Origin: Eubacteriales bacterium
GTDB taxonomy: Bacteria > Bacillota > Clostridia > Lachnospirales > Lachnospiraceae
Length of the DNA stretch: 64,000 nt
NCBI GenBank assembly: GCA_030536855.1
Contig: JAUNPK010000002.1
Span: forward strand, 13,491 to 77,490
Reading direction: 5' to 3'
In this document: positions 8,170 to 16,646 of the stretch, piece by piece
How the letters are laid out: the number at the start of each line of letters is the position of its first letter
Numbering within the stretch: position 1 is the stretch's first letter
The notes under the pieces: model-generated
The model's input: the letters and a program-made list of their open reading frames with translations, nothing else
What the model was told of the DNA's origin: nothing
Database searches by the model: none
Position numbers and translations under genes: made by a program

Positions 8170-8775
8170 ATGAGTATGAATATTGTTTGTTTGGATTTAG
8201 AGGGAGTTTTAGTACCTGAGATATGGATTGCATTTTCAGAGGCCAGTGGGATTCCTGAACTTAAGAGAACAACAAGAGATGAGCCGGATTATGACAAGCT
8301 TATGAACTGGAGATTGGGAATTTTAAAGGAACATGGTCTGGGACTTAAGGAAATTCAGGAGACAATAGCAAAGATTGATCCCCTTCCGGGAGCTAAGGAA
8401 TTTTTAGATAAGCTTAGAGAGACAACACAGGTTATTATAATTAGTGATACATTTACACAGTTTGCAAAGCCTCTTATGGAGAAGCTTGGATGGCCTACAA
8501 TTTTCTGCAATACCCTTGAAGTTGCAGACAATGGAGAAATTACAGGATTTAAGATGCGTTGTGAGCAGTCAAAGCTTTCAACAGTTAAGGCGTTACAGTC
8601 AGTAGGTTTTGAGACAATCGCCAGCGGTGACAGCCATAACGATCTTGGAATGATTCAGGCCAGCAAGGCAGGATTCTTATTTAGAAGTACAGAGCAGATT
8701 AAAAAAGATTATCCTGATATTCAGGCATTTGAAGAGTATGACGAACTCTATGATGCTATTGTTAAAGCACTTTAA
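8170..8775 (+). CDS. thrH: ThrH phosphoserine phosphatase/homoserine phosphotransferase
   Basis: A 201-residue HAD-superfamily enzyme. It opens with CLDLEGVLVPEIWIAFSE, where Asp9 is the nucleophile and Glu11 replaces the usual second aspartate, exactly as in ThrH. The DEPDYDKLMNWRL segment is also diagnostic. IISDTF supplies the second HAD motif and ASGDSHNDLGMI the metal-binding end. ThrH removes phosphate from phosphoserine and can pass it to homoserine, linking serine and threonine synthesis. GAAAGGAAAAG precedes the ATG. Very little doubt about family. Confidence 0.9.
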   Translation: MSMNIVCLDLEGVLVPEIWIAFSEASGIPELKRTTRDEPDYDKLMNWRLGILKEHGLGLKEIQETIAKIDPLPGAKEFLDKLRETTQVIIISDTFTQFAKPLMEKLGWPTIFCNTLEVADNGEITGFKMRCEQSKLSTVKALQSVGFETIASGDSHNDLGMIQASKAGFLFRSTEQIKKDYPDIQAFEEYDELYDAIVKAL

Positions 8776-8852
8776 TAGTTGGATTATTACAGAGCTGTCG
8801 CGCCGGGGTATATTCTCAGTGTGGCGGCTTTGCTTTGTTTTCAGGAAGATTT

Positions 8853-8907
8853 GGTGAGGAACTGGTGAAAAACCGGTGAGGAACCGATGAAGAACCGGTG
8901 AAGAATT
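8853..8907 (+). repeat. Five 11-bp tandem repeats upstream of dtd
   Basis: Five imperfect copies of the unit GGTGAGGAACC in a row, ending 13 bases before the dtd start codon. The units carry GGTGA and could mimic ribosome binding sites, but the proper GGAGG follows at 8911. Confidence 0.8.
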
Positions 8908-8919
8908 CTGGAGGAAATT

Positions 8920-9369
8920 ATGAGATTTGTAATACAAAGAGTCAATCATGCCCATGTTGCAATAGATGGAAATACAGTTGGAAGTATCGGAAAAGGTCTT
9001 CTTATCCTGTTCGGGGCAGGAGAGGGAGACTGTGAGGATATGCTGCCGAAATTTGTGGAAAAGATAATAAAGATGAGAATATTTGCTGATGAAGCAGGAA
9101 AAACCAATCTGTCCCTTCAGGATGTGGACGGAGAAATGCTGGTTGTAAGTCAATTTACCCTATATGCGGATTGCAGAAAAGGCAACAGACCAAGCTTTGT
9201 ACATGCCTGTGAACCGGAACTGGCCAAGGAACTCTATGAAAAATTTGTTTCCATGTGCCGCGAGAGAGTTGACAGGGTTGAAACCGGTGAATTTGGGGCA
9301 GATATGAAGGTTTCCTTGGAAAATGATGGCCCTTTTACAATAGTGTTGGATAGTAAGGATTTTGTTTAG
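8920..9369 (+). CDS. dtd: D-aminoacyl-tRNA deacylase
   Basis: 149 residues, the standard DTD length. It hydrolyses D-aminoacyl-tRNAs and mischarged glycyl-tRNA(Ala) as a proofreading step in the cytoplasm. SQFTLY at 77-82 carries the active-site threonine, and NDGPFT at 135-140 is the cross-subunit motif, a variant of NxGPVT. CTGGAGGAAATT precedes the ATG. The NifX-FKBP gene starts 14 bases downstream, so the pair is likely one operon. Confidence 0.95.
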   Translation: MRFVIQRVNHAHVAIDGNTVGSIGKGLLILFGAGEGDCEDMLPKFVEKIIKMRIFADEAGKTNLSLQDVDGEMLVVSQFTLYADCRKGNRPSFVHACEPELAKELYEKFVSMCRERVDRVETGEFGADMKVSLENDGPFTIVLDSKDFV

Positions 9370-9383
9370 ATTAGGAGGAATAT

Positions 9384-10310
9384 ATGGTAAAAATAGCAGT
9401 TACATATGACGATGGAAAAGTTTTTCAGCATTTTGGAAGAACAGAAGCATTTAAGGTGTATGAAATCCAGGATGGGAAGGTAGTAAGCAGTGAGATAATT
9501 CAATCTAACGGAGTTGGACACGGAGCTTTGGCAGGTCTTTTGAAAGATCACACAATAGATGTGTTAATCTGTGGAGGTATCGGCGGCGGGGCTGCAGCGG
9601 CTCTTGCAGATTGCGGAATAGAAATATGTGCGGGAGCCCAAGGTGATACTGATGAAGTTATTGAATCTTATTTAAAAGGTGAATTAGTATCAGCAGGAGT
9701 TAACTGTGATCATCATGGAGAAGGCCATTCCTGCGGACATCATGAAGATGGTCATTCATGCAAAGGTCACGAAGAAGAGGAATCTTGCGGAAGCGGATGT
9801 GGTGGGAGCCATGAAGAAGAGTCTTGTAGCACTGGCGGATGCGGTGGATGTCATGGCGGGTGTGGACCGCATTTCACCTTAGAAGGACGAAATGTAGGAA
9901 AGACGGTAAGAACCCACTATAGAGGAACTTTTAATGACGGAGAACAATTTGATTCTTCATATGACCGTGGAGAACCATTGGAATTTGTATGTGGAGCAGG
10001 AATGATGATTCCGGGTTTTGATGCGGCTGTTGCGGATATGGAAGTAGGACAGATTATAGATGTCCATTTGATGCCGGAGGAGGCATATGGATTTCCAAAC
10101 CCGCAGGCAATAATTGAGATAGAGATTGCCCGTATGCCCGGAAGTGAGGAATTGAATGTAGGGGAGCAGGTTTACTTGTCAAATGAATACGGACAGTCCT
10201 TCCCTGTGAAAGTGATTGCAAAGGACGAAACAAACATTACATTTGATGCAAATCATGAGATGGCAGGTAAAGAACTTAACTTTAGAATTGAATTGGTTGA
10301 GGTGCTTTAA
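9384..10310 (+). CDS. NifX-like domain fused to SlyD-type FKBP prolyl isomerase
   Basis: 308 residues in three parts. Residues 1-105 resemble the dinitrogenase Fe-Mo-cofactor-binding fold (AVTYDDGKVFQHFGRT, then ICGGIGGGAAAAL). Residues 108-163 are a His/Cys/Gly-rich linker (repeated SCGHH, GHSC and CGGCHGGC motifs) that probably binds soft or transition metals. Residues 165-308 form a SlyD-like FKBP: the two halves of the PPIase core (HYRGTFNDGEQFDSSYDRG and MIPGFDAAVADMEVGQ) plus the insert-in-flap chaperone region around PEEAYGFPNP. E. coli SlyD has a His-rich tail for nickel delivery; here the metal-binding stretch sits between the domains. A role as metal chaperone or foldase is inferred. 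AGGAGGAATAT precedes the ATG. Confidence 0.88.
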   Translation: MVKIAVTYDDGKVFQHFGRTEAFKVYEIQDGKVVSSEIIQSNGVGHGALAGLLKDHTIDVLICGGIGGGAAAALADCGIEICAGAQGDTDEVIESYLKGELVSAGVNCDHHGEGHSCGHHEDGHSCKGHEEEESCGSGCGGSHEEESCSTGGCGGCHGGCGPHFTLEGRNVGKTVRTHYRGTFNDGEQFDSSYDRGEPLEFVCGAGMMIPGFDAAVADMEVGQIIDVHLMPEEAYGFPNPQAIIEIEIARMPGSEELNVGEQVYLSNEYGQSFPVKVIAKDETNITFDANHEMAGKELNFRIELVEVL

Positions 10311-10347
10311 GAGGAACTAAAGAAACTGCAAAAGACTGGAGATTGAA

Positions 10348-11185
10348 ATGAAAAATCGTGACAAACAAATTACAGCATCTGCCGCATTAAGCGTTGCATT
10401 TATATGGTTTACAACACATTTCGGAGGAGGATTTGCATCCGGTGCCCAGTTGTATAGTTATTTTGGAAAATATGGTGTCTGGCACCTGCAGTTGCTTTTG
10501 CAACAGGTGGAGCTACGCTTAAGGCTGTAACAAGACTTTCATATCCTGTGTGTACTGTAATAATCGGTCTCTTTATATTTATTGTAGCTATTTTTGGTTC
10601 AAAGCTTGTTCGTAAAGTCGCATCAGTGTTATCAATCATAATTATTGTGGGATTGCTGTATTTGTTCAGCATAGTGAAACTTTCTCAAAACCAAAGGAAG
10701 CAAAGACAAGTATGACAGTGGGATTTGTAATCAACTCACTTATGATGGTTATGGTTGCTCTTGGACTTCTTACTATTTGCAATGAGCCTGATATGGCAAA
10801 GCAGAGTGTGCCTACATTATTCATGGTTCAGAAGGGTGTAGGAGCTTCATTTATGACACCATTGGTTTCAATCCTTATTATACTTGGTGCTGTATCCACA
10901 GCGGTAAATATGGTTGCTGCCATGGTTCGCAGAGTAAGTAGCCGTATCACCACGGAGGAAGAGAGAAATAAAGAAGCTACAACAGGAAGACCGGGTAAGA
11001 AGACAATTATAATTGCCCTTATTTGTTGCCTTGTAGATTTTGGGATTGCACAGTTTGGATTGCTTACTCTTGTACAAAAAGCTTACAGTTTTCTGGCATA
11101 TCTTGAGATACCTGTTATATTGATTCCGTATATTATTCATATGGTAGTGACGAGATTTGATACCAAGAAAAAGCTGGCAAAATAA
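10348..11185 (+). pseudogene. YkvI-type membrane transporter, decayed
   Basis: Three consecutive frames together encode parts of a YkvI/LeuT-superfamily membrane protein. Frame A (from ATG 10348) gives the N-terminus with FGGGFASGAQLYSYF. Frame B (10482-10715) continues with APAVAFATGGATLKAV and two membrane helices. Frame C, entered around 10682, carries TVGFVINSLMMVMVALGLL to the stop. About 60-100 residues expected after SYF are absent. One deletion and at least two frame changes make a working product impossible without several recoding events. Confidence 0.8.
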
Positions 11186-11228
11186 AATGCGCCCCGGCGC
11201 CACAACACAAGATATGGAGGAATAGGTG

Positions 11229-12082
11229 ATGAAGTTAGAAAATTATGAGATGCATCTTCCATCTTACTCAATTGGAGATGAGAGTTATTCAAAAATTGTA
11301 AATGTCTGTGTATTGATGATGATAAGCCAATATTTTCATTTCCTACAATTGCATCAAACTGTGCTGCAACCACCTCTGTTTCAATTATGTACAATGATGA
11401 TGGAACATTTTTAAGACCACATTTTTTCATAAGACCGGTAATGCACGCATTTATCGATACTGAGATAATAGCTCAAGCTCCTGTGCAGTATATGTGGGCA
11501 GGTATCGGAGATACATATGCCAAATATTATGAGGCCACAATTTCATCAAGAGATGAAACACTGGAGCACTACACAGCTCTTGGTGTGAATATAAGCAGTA
11601 TGTGCAAGGACCCTATTTTGAAGTACGGAAAGAAGGGACTTGAGGATCATAAAAACAGAACTGCTTCCTACGAATTGGAACAGCTTGTTTTGTCTATTAT
11701 CGTAACCACAGGTATTGCATCCATATTTTTGACAAGAGACTTTACTCCTGATTACAACAGTGGTCTTGCTCATGCAATATTTTACGCACTGACAAAATAT
11801 CCTGTTATTGAAGAGAAACATTTTCACGGAGAAGTTGTTGGATTCGGGGTTTTATTTGTCCTTTTGTGTGACGGACAGAAAGAAGAATTTGAGAAAGTGT
11901 ATGAATTTAATTCAAGCATCGGACTTCCTGTATCTATTGAGCAAATTGATATATCTGAAGAAGAGTTCAAGGAAACTATAACAAGAGTTCCTGAAATGTC
12001 CGATATAAGGCACTATCCATATAAGGTTACTGAAAAAATGCTTTGGGATGCCTGGGAAGAATTGAAAAATTATCATGCATAG
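11229..12082 (+). pseudogene. Iron-containing alcohol dehydrogenase (glycerol-dehydrogenase-like), decayed
   Basis: The first ~25 codons (MKLENYEMHLPSYSIGDESY) are a normal start for this family. The frame then changes near 11310, and the protein resumes as DDDKPIFSFPTIASNCAATT, so roughly 80 residues of the Rossmann domain are lost. Downstream metal ligands remain: Asp in AGIGDTYAKY, and His in SGLAHAIFY and HFHGEVVGFG. The part from 11387 to 12082 stays open (231 codons), but without the nucleotide-binding domain it is unlikely to be active. GGAGGAATAGGTG still precedes the original ATG. Confidence 0.8.
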
Positions 12083-12117
12083 CATTTAAACCTATATAAA
12101 GGAGAAAGGAGACTAAT

Positions 12118-14139
12118 ATGTACTTATTGAAAGAAGATTTTATGAATTTTCCTATAGGAGAATTCCCTTATGACAAGAATCATTCGGCAATGGGGGAGTA
12201 TCATTACATTACATATCCCGGATATAGGGGTGCGTGGAATGATCCTGTCTGCAACCATACATATAATGGGCAGGGAGCTTCATGGATTATAACAGAATAT
12301 AATGGCAGACATTATATGGAGCAGATGAGAATACGGAACGATAAGCCCCATAGGACATTTCCAATGCTCACAAGCGGAGACCGTTTCTGGAAAAACTATG
12401 TACTTGAAGCGAAGCTTCGCATGTTTACAACAAAATGGGGAAATGCAGGAGTTGGATTTTGCTGTCAGAATTCAGCCAACCTTCTGGTGCTTATATTCGA
12501 GGATGGACAGTTAAAGCTTGAATACAGACATAAAGAAGAGATTGAGACAATAGACAGTAAGCCTTTTGATTATAATTGCGATGATTACTATGAGTTCAAG
12601 GTAATTGTTCAAGATAATCATGTGGTATGTTTTGTTGATGGAAAACAGTATTTTGACACATATACAGAGCACGCAGGACAGGGTGGTAAAGTGGCCATAA
12701 CAGCTACAATACCTGCTCAGTTTGAGTATGTTTATGTAACAACTGATGAAGAAAATGCTGCCAAAATTCAAGAAGCAAGAAATGAGTATACAAAAAAATG
12801 TGAAGAGGCACAGAATAAGTATCCTAAGATGAAGCTTATAAAAAAGATTGACTTAAAGAATTTTGGCACTGGAAGACAGGTAAGGTTTGGACATCTTCTT
12901 GGCAATAACCAGTATCAGATTGTGCTGGCGCAGTGCCAGAAGAGAGTCAATCGTGATGCGTACGGAACTATAAGCTGCCTTACTGCCATAGATCTGGATG
13001 GTAACGTCATTTGGCAGCATGGAGAACCTACAACCAATACGGAACTTGGTACAATATCTGCTGATATGCCTATGCAGATATATGACATTGACGGAGACGG
13101 ATATGATGAGGTAATCACAGCCAAAAACTTTGAGATTCTCATTCTTGACGGAAGAACCGGAAAAGTAAAGAAACGTGCTAAGACTCCTTATTCAGCACCT
13201 GAGGAAGATGGAAGTATTATAGGCGTTCCTGATAAGGTGTATGCATTTGACAGAATCAATCCTGATGGAATAAGAATATGTAATTTCAGAGGTCTGGACA
13301 GACCCAGAGATATTCTTATTAAAGACCGTTATTGCAGAGTGTATGCACTCAATGATAATCTCGAAGTAATGTGGCATTTTCAAAGCGATAAGAATACGGG
13401 GCATTTTCCCTTTGCCATTGACATTAACGGTGACGGACACGATGAGCTTCTTGTGGGCTACAATATGCTGGATTGCCACGGCAAAAAGATATGGACTATG
13501 CCTGTACAGGAAGATCACATAGACGAGATAGTTCCCGGTATGTTTGTATCAGGTGACAACAAGGGTAAAAAATATTTTGCCTGCGTAGCCGGAAAGGAAG
13601 GCTTCATAATCAGTGATTTTGAGGGAAATCTTTTAAAGAAGGATGGAATAGGGCATGCCCAGAGAGTGAGCATTGCCAATTATTGTCCCGAAAAAGAAGG
13701 ATACGAGATGGTGGTGGTTAACTTCTGGGGACATCAGGGAATAATTTATTTTTACGACAGCGAAGGCAACCCTGTATGGGAAATGGAAAATGAGCTTAAC
13801 GGAAATCTGCTCACACCTGTTAACTGGACTGGAGACGGACAGGATTTTATTCTCTTAAATGCGGATGTAAATAGAGGCGGAATGATTGATGGCAACGGAG
13901 TACAGGCGGTAAAATTCCCGGATGACGGGCACCCTACCATGTGCGGGGAAGCAATAGATTTGTATGGCGATGCAAGAGATGAAATCGTGACCTGGGATTA
14001 TAATTCAATGTATATATATACACAGGATGACGCTCCGAAGGAAAATGTATATAATCCTGATAAATACCCTGAATATAACGCATCAAATTACAGAGGAGAA
14101 TACTCATATAAGAAAGGTTTCCTTAAAGAAAATATTTAA
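12118..14139 (+). CDS. Large beta-propeller/FG-GAP-like protein with N-terminal jelly-roll domain
   Basis: 673 residues, no signal peptide or membrane segment, so probably cytoplasmic. Residues ~45-215 look like a concanavalin-type beta-sandwich (WKNYVLEAKLRMFTTKWGN, FVDGKQYFDT). After a charged helix (~220-245) the rest is repetitive beta structure with calcium-loop motifs DIDGDGYDEVITA and DINGDGHDELLVG, as in FG-GAP propellers and PL11-type rhamnogalacturonan lyases. A carbohydrate-related function is plausible but unproven, and I cannot point to catalytic residues. AAGGAGAAAGGAGA precedes the ATG. The decayed dehydrogenase lies just upstream. Confidence 0.6.
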   Translation: MYLLKEDFMNFPIGEFPYDKNHSAMGEYHYITYPGYRGAWNDPVCNHTYNGQGASWIITEYNGRHYMEQMRIRNDKPHRTFPMLTSGDRFWKNYVLEAKLRMFTTKWGNAGVGFCCQNSANLLVLIFEDGQLKLEYRHKEEIETIDSKPFDYNCDDYYEFKVIVQDNHVVCFVDGKQYFDTYTEHAGQGGKVAITATIPAQFEYVYVTTDEENAAKIQEARNEYTKKCEEAQNKYPKMKLIKKIDLKNFGTGRQVRFGHLLGNNQYQIVLAQCQKRVNRDAYGTISCLTAIDLDGNVIWQHGEPTTNTELGTISADMPMQIYDIDGDGYDEVITAKNFEILILDGRTGKVKKRAKTPYSAPEEDGSIIGVPDKVYAFDRINPDGIRICNFRGLDRPRDILIKDRYCRVYALNDNLEVMWHFQSDKNTGHFPFAIDINGDGHDELLVGYNMLDCHGKKIWTMPVQEDHIDEIVPGMFVSGDNKGKKYFACVAGKEGFIISDFEGNLLKKDGIGHAQRVSIANYCPEKEGYEMVVVNFWGHQGIIYFYDSEGNPVWEMENELNGNLLTPVNWTGDGQDFILLNADVNRGGMIDGNGVQAVKFPDDGHPTMCGEAIDLYGDARDEIVTWDYNSMYIYTQDDAPKENVYNPDKYPEYNASNYRGEYSYKKGFLKENI

Positions 14140-14163
14140 AAGCATTTAAGGGATGTTGCCTGC

Positions 14164-14387
14164 ATGATTCCTCGGTGGTTTGAAAACCGCTGGGAGAATG
14201 GTTGCGATATAGCTGAGATGATTGCCAGATTATATCAATGGTGCTATGGAAACCTGACCAATTATATGCATCCTTATGTTGTGATTGGTATTATGGTTCT
14301 TGTTTCAATGGGGATTATAGCAGGTGGATTTGCTTTTCTGTCGGACTGAACCTTTTGTATCATGGTTGCTGTAAGAATGGCTATTAG
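14164..14387 (+). pseudogene. Remnant of a small membrane protein, paralogue of 32533-33024
   Basis: The open part ends ...YMHPYVVIGIMVLVSMGIIAG..FLSD. One frame over, the sequence continues GLNLLYHGCCKNGY and stop. The minus-strand gene at 32533-33024 has YMHSYEAISIMFLASAV in its middle and AGLNFLYHGSCKGSYH at its end. This locus therefore keeps the N-terminal and extreme C-terminal parts and has lost the ~80 residues between them. The shared 3' hairpin (next entry) supports common descent. Confidence 0.65.
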
Positions 14388-14466
14388 GCTGTAAAAAGTA
14401 CACCCACGGGCAGATGGAATCCGCTCGTGGATGAGTGATATACAAAGGCTCAAACTGAAATTGAAC
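14388..14466 (+). repeat. 3'-flank hairpin repeat shared with the 32.5 kb locus
   Basis: Contains CACGGGCAGAT-GGA-ATCCGCTCGTG, then CAAAGGCTCAAACTGAAATT. The reverse complement of 32458-32530 has the same order of elements with compensating changes in the stem (CATGGGCAGAT-GAA-ATCTGCTCACG). The stem is preserved while bases differ, which points to a conserved RNA hairpin, likely a terminator or 3' element. Confidence 0.65.
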
Positions 14467-14523
14467 AAAATCGCTGCGCGATGGCCTGCCAAGGCTGTAG
14501 CGCAGTGATTTTGTTCAATTTCA
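14456..14523. terminator. 24-bp perfect-but-one inverted repeat between convergent genes
   Basis: Arms 14456-14479 and 14500-14523 are complementary over 24 bases with one G/T exception; the loop is 20 bases. The outer arms are A/T-rich (TGAAATTGAACAAAATC) and the inner part is GC-rich (CTGCGC). It lies between the + strand remnant and the - strand esterase, so it can act as a bidirectional terminator. Its size would also suit a small palindromic repeat element. Confidence 0.75.
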
Positions 14524-14525
14524 AT

Positions 14526-15581
14526 TTAATGTTCCTTATAGAGTATCCTTTCTTTAAGAAAACCTGTAAGTTTCTTAAATGCTTCTGCCGCCACAGGATC
14601 AACTCTTTCAGCTGCAACAAAACAATGCGGCTGTGCGATACCATTCTCCGCAAATGGATCAACTAAAACGTAATGCGCCCCAACCGTTTCCAATTTTTCT
14701 GCCATTGAATTCATATCATTACGATACTCACTACCAAGCAAAAAAGCTGCCGGATAATCCTTTGTCATATATGGTATGCATTCATATTTATTCAGTTCAT
14801 CTTTATTTAGATAAATAGAACCTTTTACATAATTTCCAACAAGCATTTTACATAATAGTGTCATGTTTTGATAATCAATTGGCGCATCATCCACCACTAC
14901 TGCCGAAACCTGTTCCACGTTTATAGCAGGATCTATAGATAAAAGCGCAGCATATTCAGGATTTGAAATAACAGTTCCATACTGAGCAGTCATAATAGCT
15001 CCTGCAGAACTTCCCATAATGATTACTTTATCCATATTGATATTGTACTCATCTTTATGTTCAGAAATGAACCTAATTGCTTCATTCATCTGAATAAGCG
15101 GAACCGGGAAATGATACTCAGGAACCAATGCATAATCAACATTGACTATATTATAGCCCTGCGCACAAAGGTCATCTATTAATGCAGTAGAATCACTTGC
15201 AGCCATTGGATCACCCATATTTTTACTCCCCCCAAAGAATCCTCCTCCGTGAAAATAAAACAACGTTGGTCTATCTTCTTCTCTGTTTGAGTCAGGATAT
15301 GTAATATCCAGAAAGCTGTTAGGGTACTCCGTTCCATAGGCAATATCGTTTATTTTGTACTGACCATCAGCCTTTTCGCCTTCACCTGGAGTATAAATTG
15401 GTTCAAAAGAATTTGGTCTGGCATCTTGATACATTGCATTTTGAATCACCCCAACGATGATTTGTGTATGAGTTGTTATATAGAAGTATAACCCAATTAT
15501 AAGAATTCCAATTATTCCAATAATAATGCCAATTACTTTTATCGCCTTAAAAGCCTTACTTTTTGTACTTTTCTCTACCAT
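14526..15581 (-). CDS. Membrane-anchored alpha/beta hydrolase, HSL-type esterase
   Basis: 351 residues. Residues ~12-37 form a single N-terminal membrane anchor; the catalytic domain is outside. HGGG at 111-114 is the oxyanion hole of the hormone-sensitive-lipase group, and GSSAG at 190-194 holds the nucleophile Ser192; the DP near the end and a later His complete the triad. Likely substrates are short-chain esters or acetylated carbohydrates. It follows the second hydrolase by 3 bases, so both are one minus-strand operon, divergent from a TetR gene. The hairpin at 14456-14523 ends the unit. Confidence 0.85.
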   Translation of the reverse strand: MVEKSTKSKAFKAIKVIGIIIGIIGILIIGLYFYITTHTQIIVGVIQNAMYQDARPNSFEPIYTPGEGEKADGQYKINDIAYGTEYPNSFLDITYPDSNREEDRPTLFYFHGGGFFGGSKNMGDPMAASDSTALIDDLCAQGYNIVNVDYALVPEYHFPVPLIQMNEAIRFISEHKDEYNINMDKVIIMGSSAGAIMTAQYGTVISNPEYAALLSIDPAINVEQVSAVVVDDAPIDYQNMTLLCKMLVGNYVKGSIYLNKDELNKYECIPYMTKDYPAAFLLGSEYRNDMNSMAEKLETVGAHYVLVDPFAENGIAQPHCFVAAERVDPVAAEAFKKLTGFLKERILYKEH

Positions 15582-15584
15582 TTT

Positions 15585-16538
15585 TTATCTCTCCTTTATC
15601 ATTACATCCTGCCAATTATCATTTTGTAGAAGCTCCGCGTTACTTCCGACAAAAATCTTTGCAGCTTCATTGTCATTCTGTAGCTGATACAGGAACCATG
15701 CTGTCATATACGCATCTGTTCTTAACAGCATGTCCTCGTGTTCAGCTCCAACTACTCTAGCTATCACTTTTTCAGTATCATTAGATATACTGTTATATAT
15801 GTCTACTAAAGTGCTAAACGGGCACACTCCGCCGAATTCTGTTTCTGGATTTTTACCTGAATCATCAGATTTCCCGGTTCCTGCTGTCATAAAATACGGA
15901 ATACTTATTTTAGCAGAATCATATTCCCATCCCATGTTCTTGGCCAAATATGGATATGCTGCGCTACCTGTAAATATCGCTTTGTAAATGCTTCCATTCT
16001 GAAACTCTGTTACCGCCCTAATAGCCCCAGCTCCGCCTTGTGAGTAACCTAGGATTCCAACATTATCTTCATCAACTTTTTTATATAAAATATTGTTATC
16101 ACCAACATTTAACACATAATCCAATGTAAATGCAGAAGATTCACCGGTTCCGGTTTGTCCATCATCATTACCAACAACGATAAATCCCCAAGATGCAAGC
16201 TTAGCAAAGAATGGTTCATACTTATATGCTTGAACATTGCTGGCATTTACCACCATAATCATTGGATATTTTTTTGATTCATTTTCCAATTCTGAAGGAT
16301 ACCACACTCTGATTTTATCTATGCTTTTATCATCAATATCGAAAATATATGAAGATATTTCATATGGTCCTGGAACAGAATACTTCAACTCCAGTTCGGC
16401 AGAACTTTTAAAGTCTTTATAATAACCTTCTGATATGACCGGTTTCTTACTTTCAAAATAACTCTTCACACATAAAATACTAAAAACTACTAATAATACT
16501 GTCAAAATAAAGCCAGATACTTTAAAAAATTTCTTCAT
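15585..16538 (-). CDS. Membrane-anchored alpha/beta hydrolase, cutinase/PETase-like
   Basis: 317 residues with an N-terminal signal anchor (~5-27). GYSQGG holds the nucleophile (Ser166), in the arrangement seen in chlorophyllase/dienelactone-type and PET-hydrolase-like enzymes; GAEHEDML supplies the likely catalytic histidine. The start at 16538 was preferred because AGAAGG lies 8 bases before it on the minus strand; an in-frame ATG at 16574 has no binding site. First gene of the two-esterase operon, probably repressed by the divergent TetR protein. Substrate unknown. Confidence 0.8.
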   Translation of the reverse strand: MKKFFKVSGFILTVLLVVFSILCVKSYFESKKPVISEGYYKDFKSSAELELKYSVPGPYEISSYIFDIDDKSIDKIRVWYPSELENESKKYPMIMVVNASNVQAYKYEPFFAKLASWGFIVVGNDDGQTGTGESSAFTLDYVLNVGDNNILYKKVDEDNVGILGYSQGGAGAIRAVTEFQNGSIYKAIFTGSAAYPYLAKNMGWEYDSAKISIPYFMTAGTGKSDDSGKNPETEFGGVCPFSTLVDIYNSISNDTEKVIARVVGAEHEDMLLRTDAYMTAWFLYQLQNDNEAAKIFVGSNAELLQNDNWQDVMIKER

Positions 16539-16596
16539 CACAATAACCTTCTTTCTTGACTTTCGTTTTAACATATATTAATATAAGGCATGCGTT

Positions 16597-16610
16597 GAGA
16601 CAAGTGTCTC
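16597..16610. promoter_or_regulatory. TetR operator candidate GAGACA-AG-TGTCTC
   Basis: A 6-bp inverted repeat with a 2-base spacer centred in the 108-base gap between the esterase operon (-) and the tetR gene (+). An extra GAGACA half-site lies at about 16619. The position suits repression of both directions. Confidence 0.7.
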
Positions 16611-16646
16611 GGCAAAAATGAGACAAACGAAGGGAATTGTATCATC

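Noticed and set aside
8853..8907. CRISPR-like array
   Set aside because: Units are 11 bases, directly adjacent with no spacers, and no cas genes are in the window.
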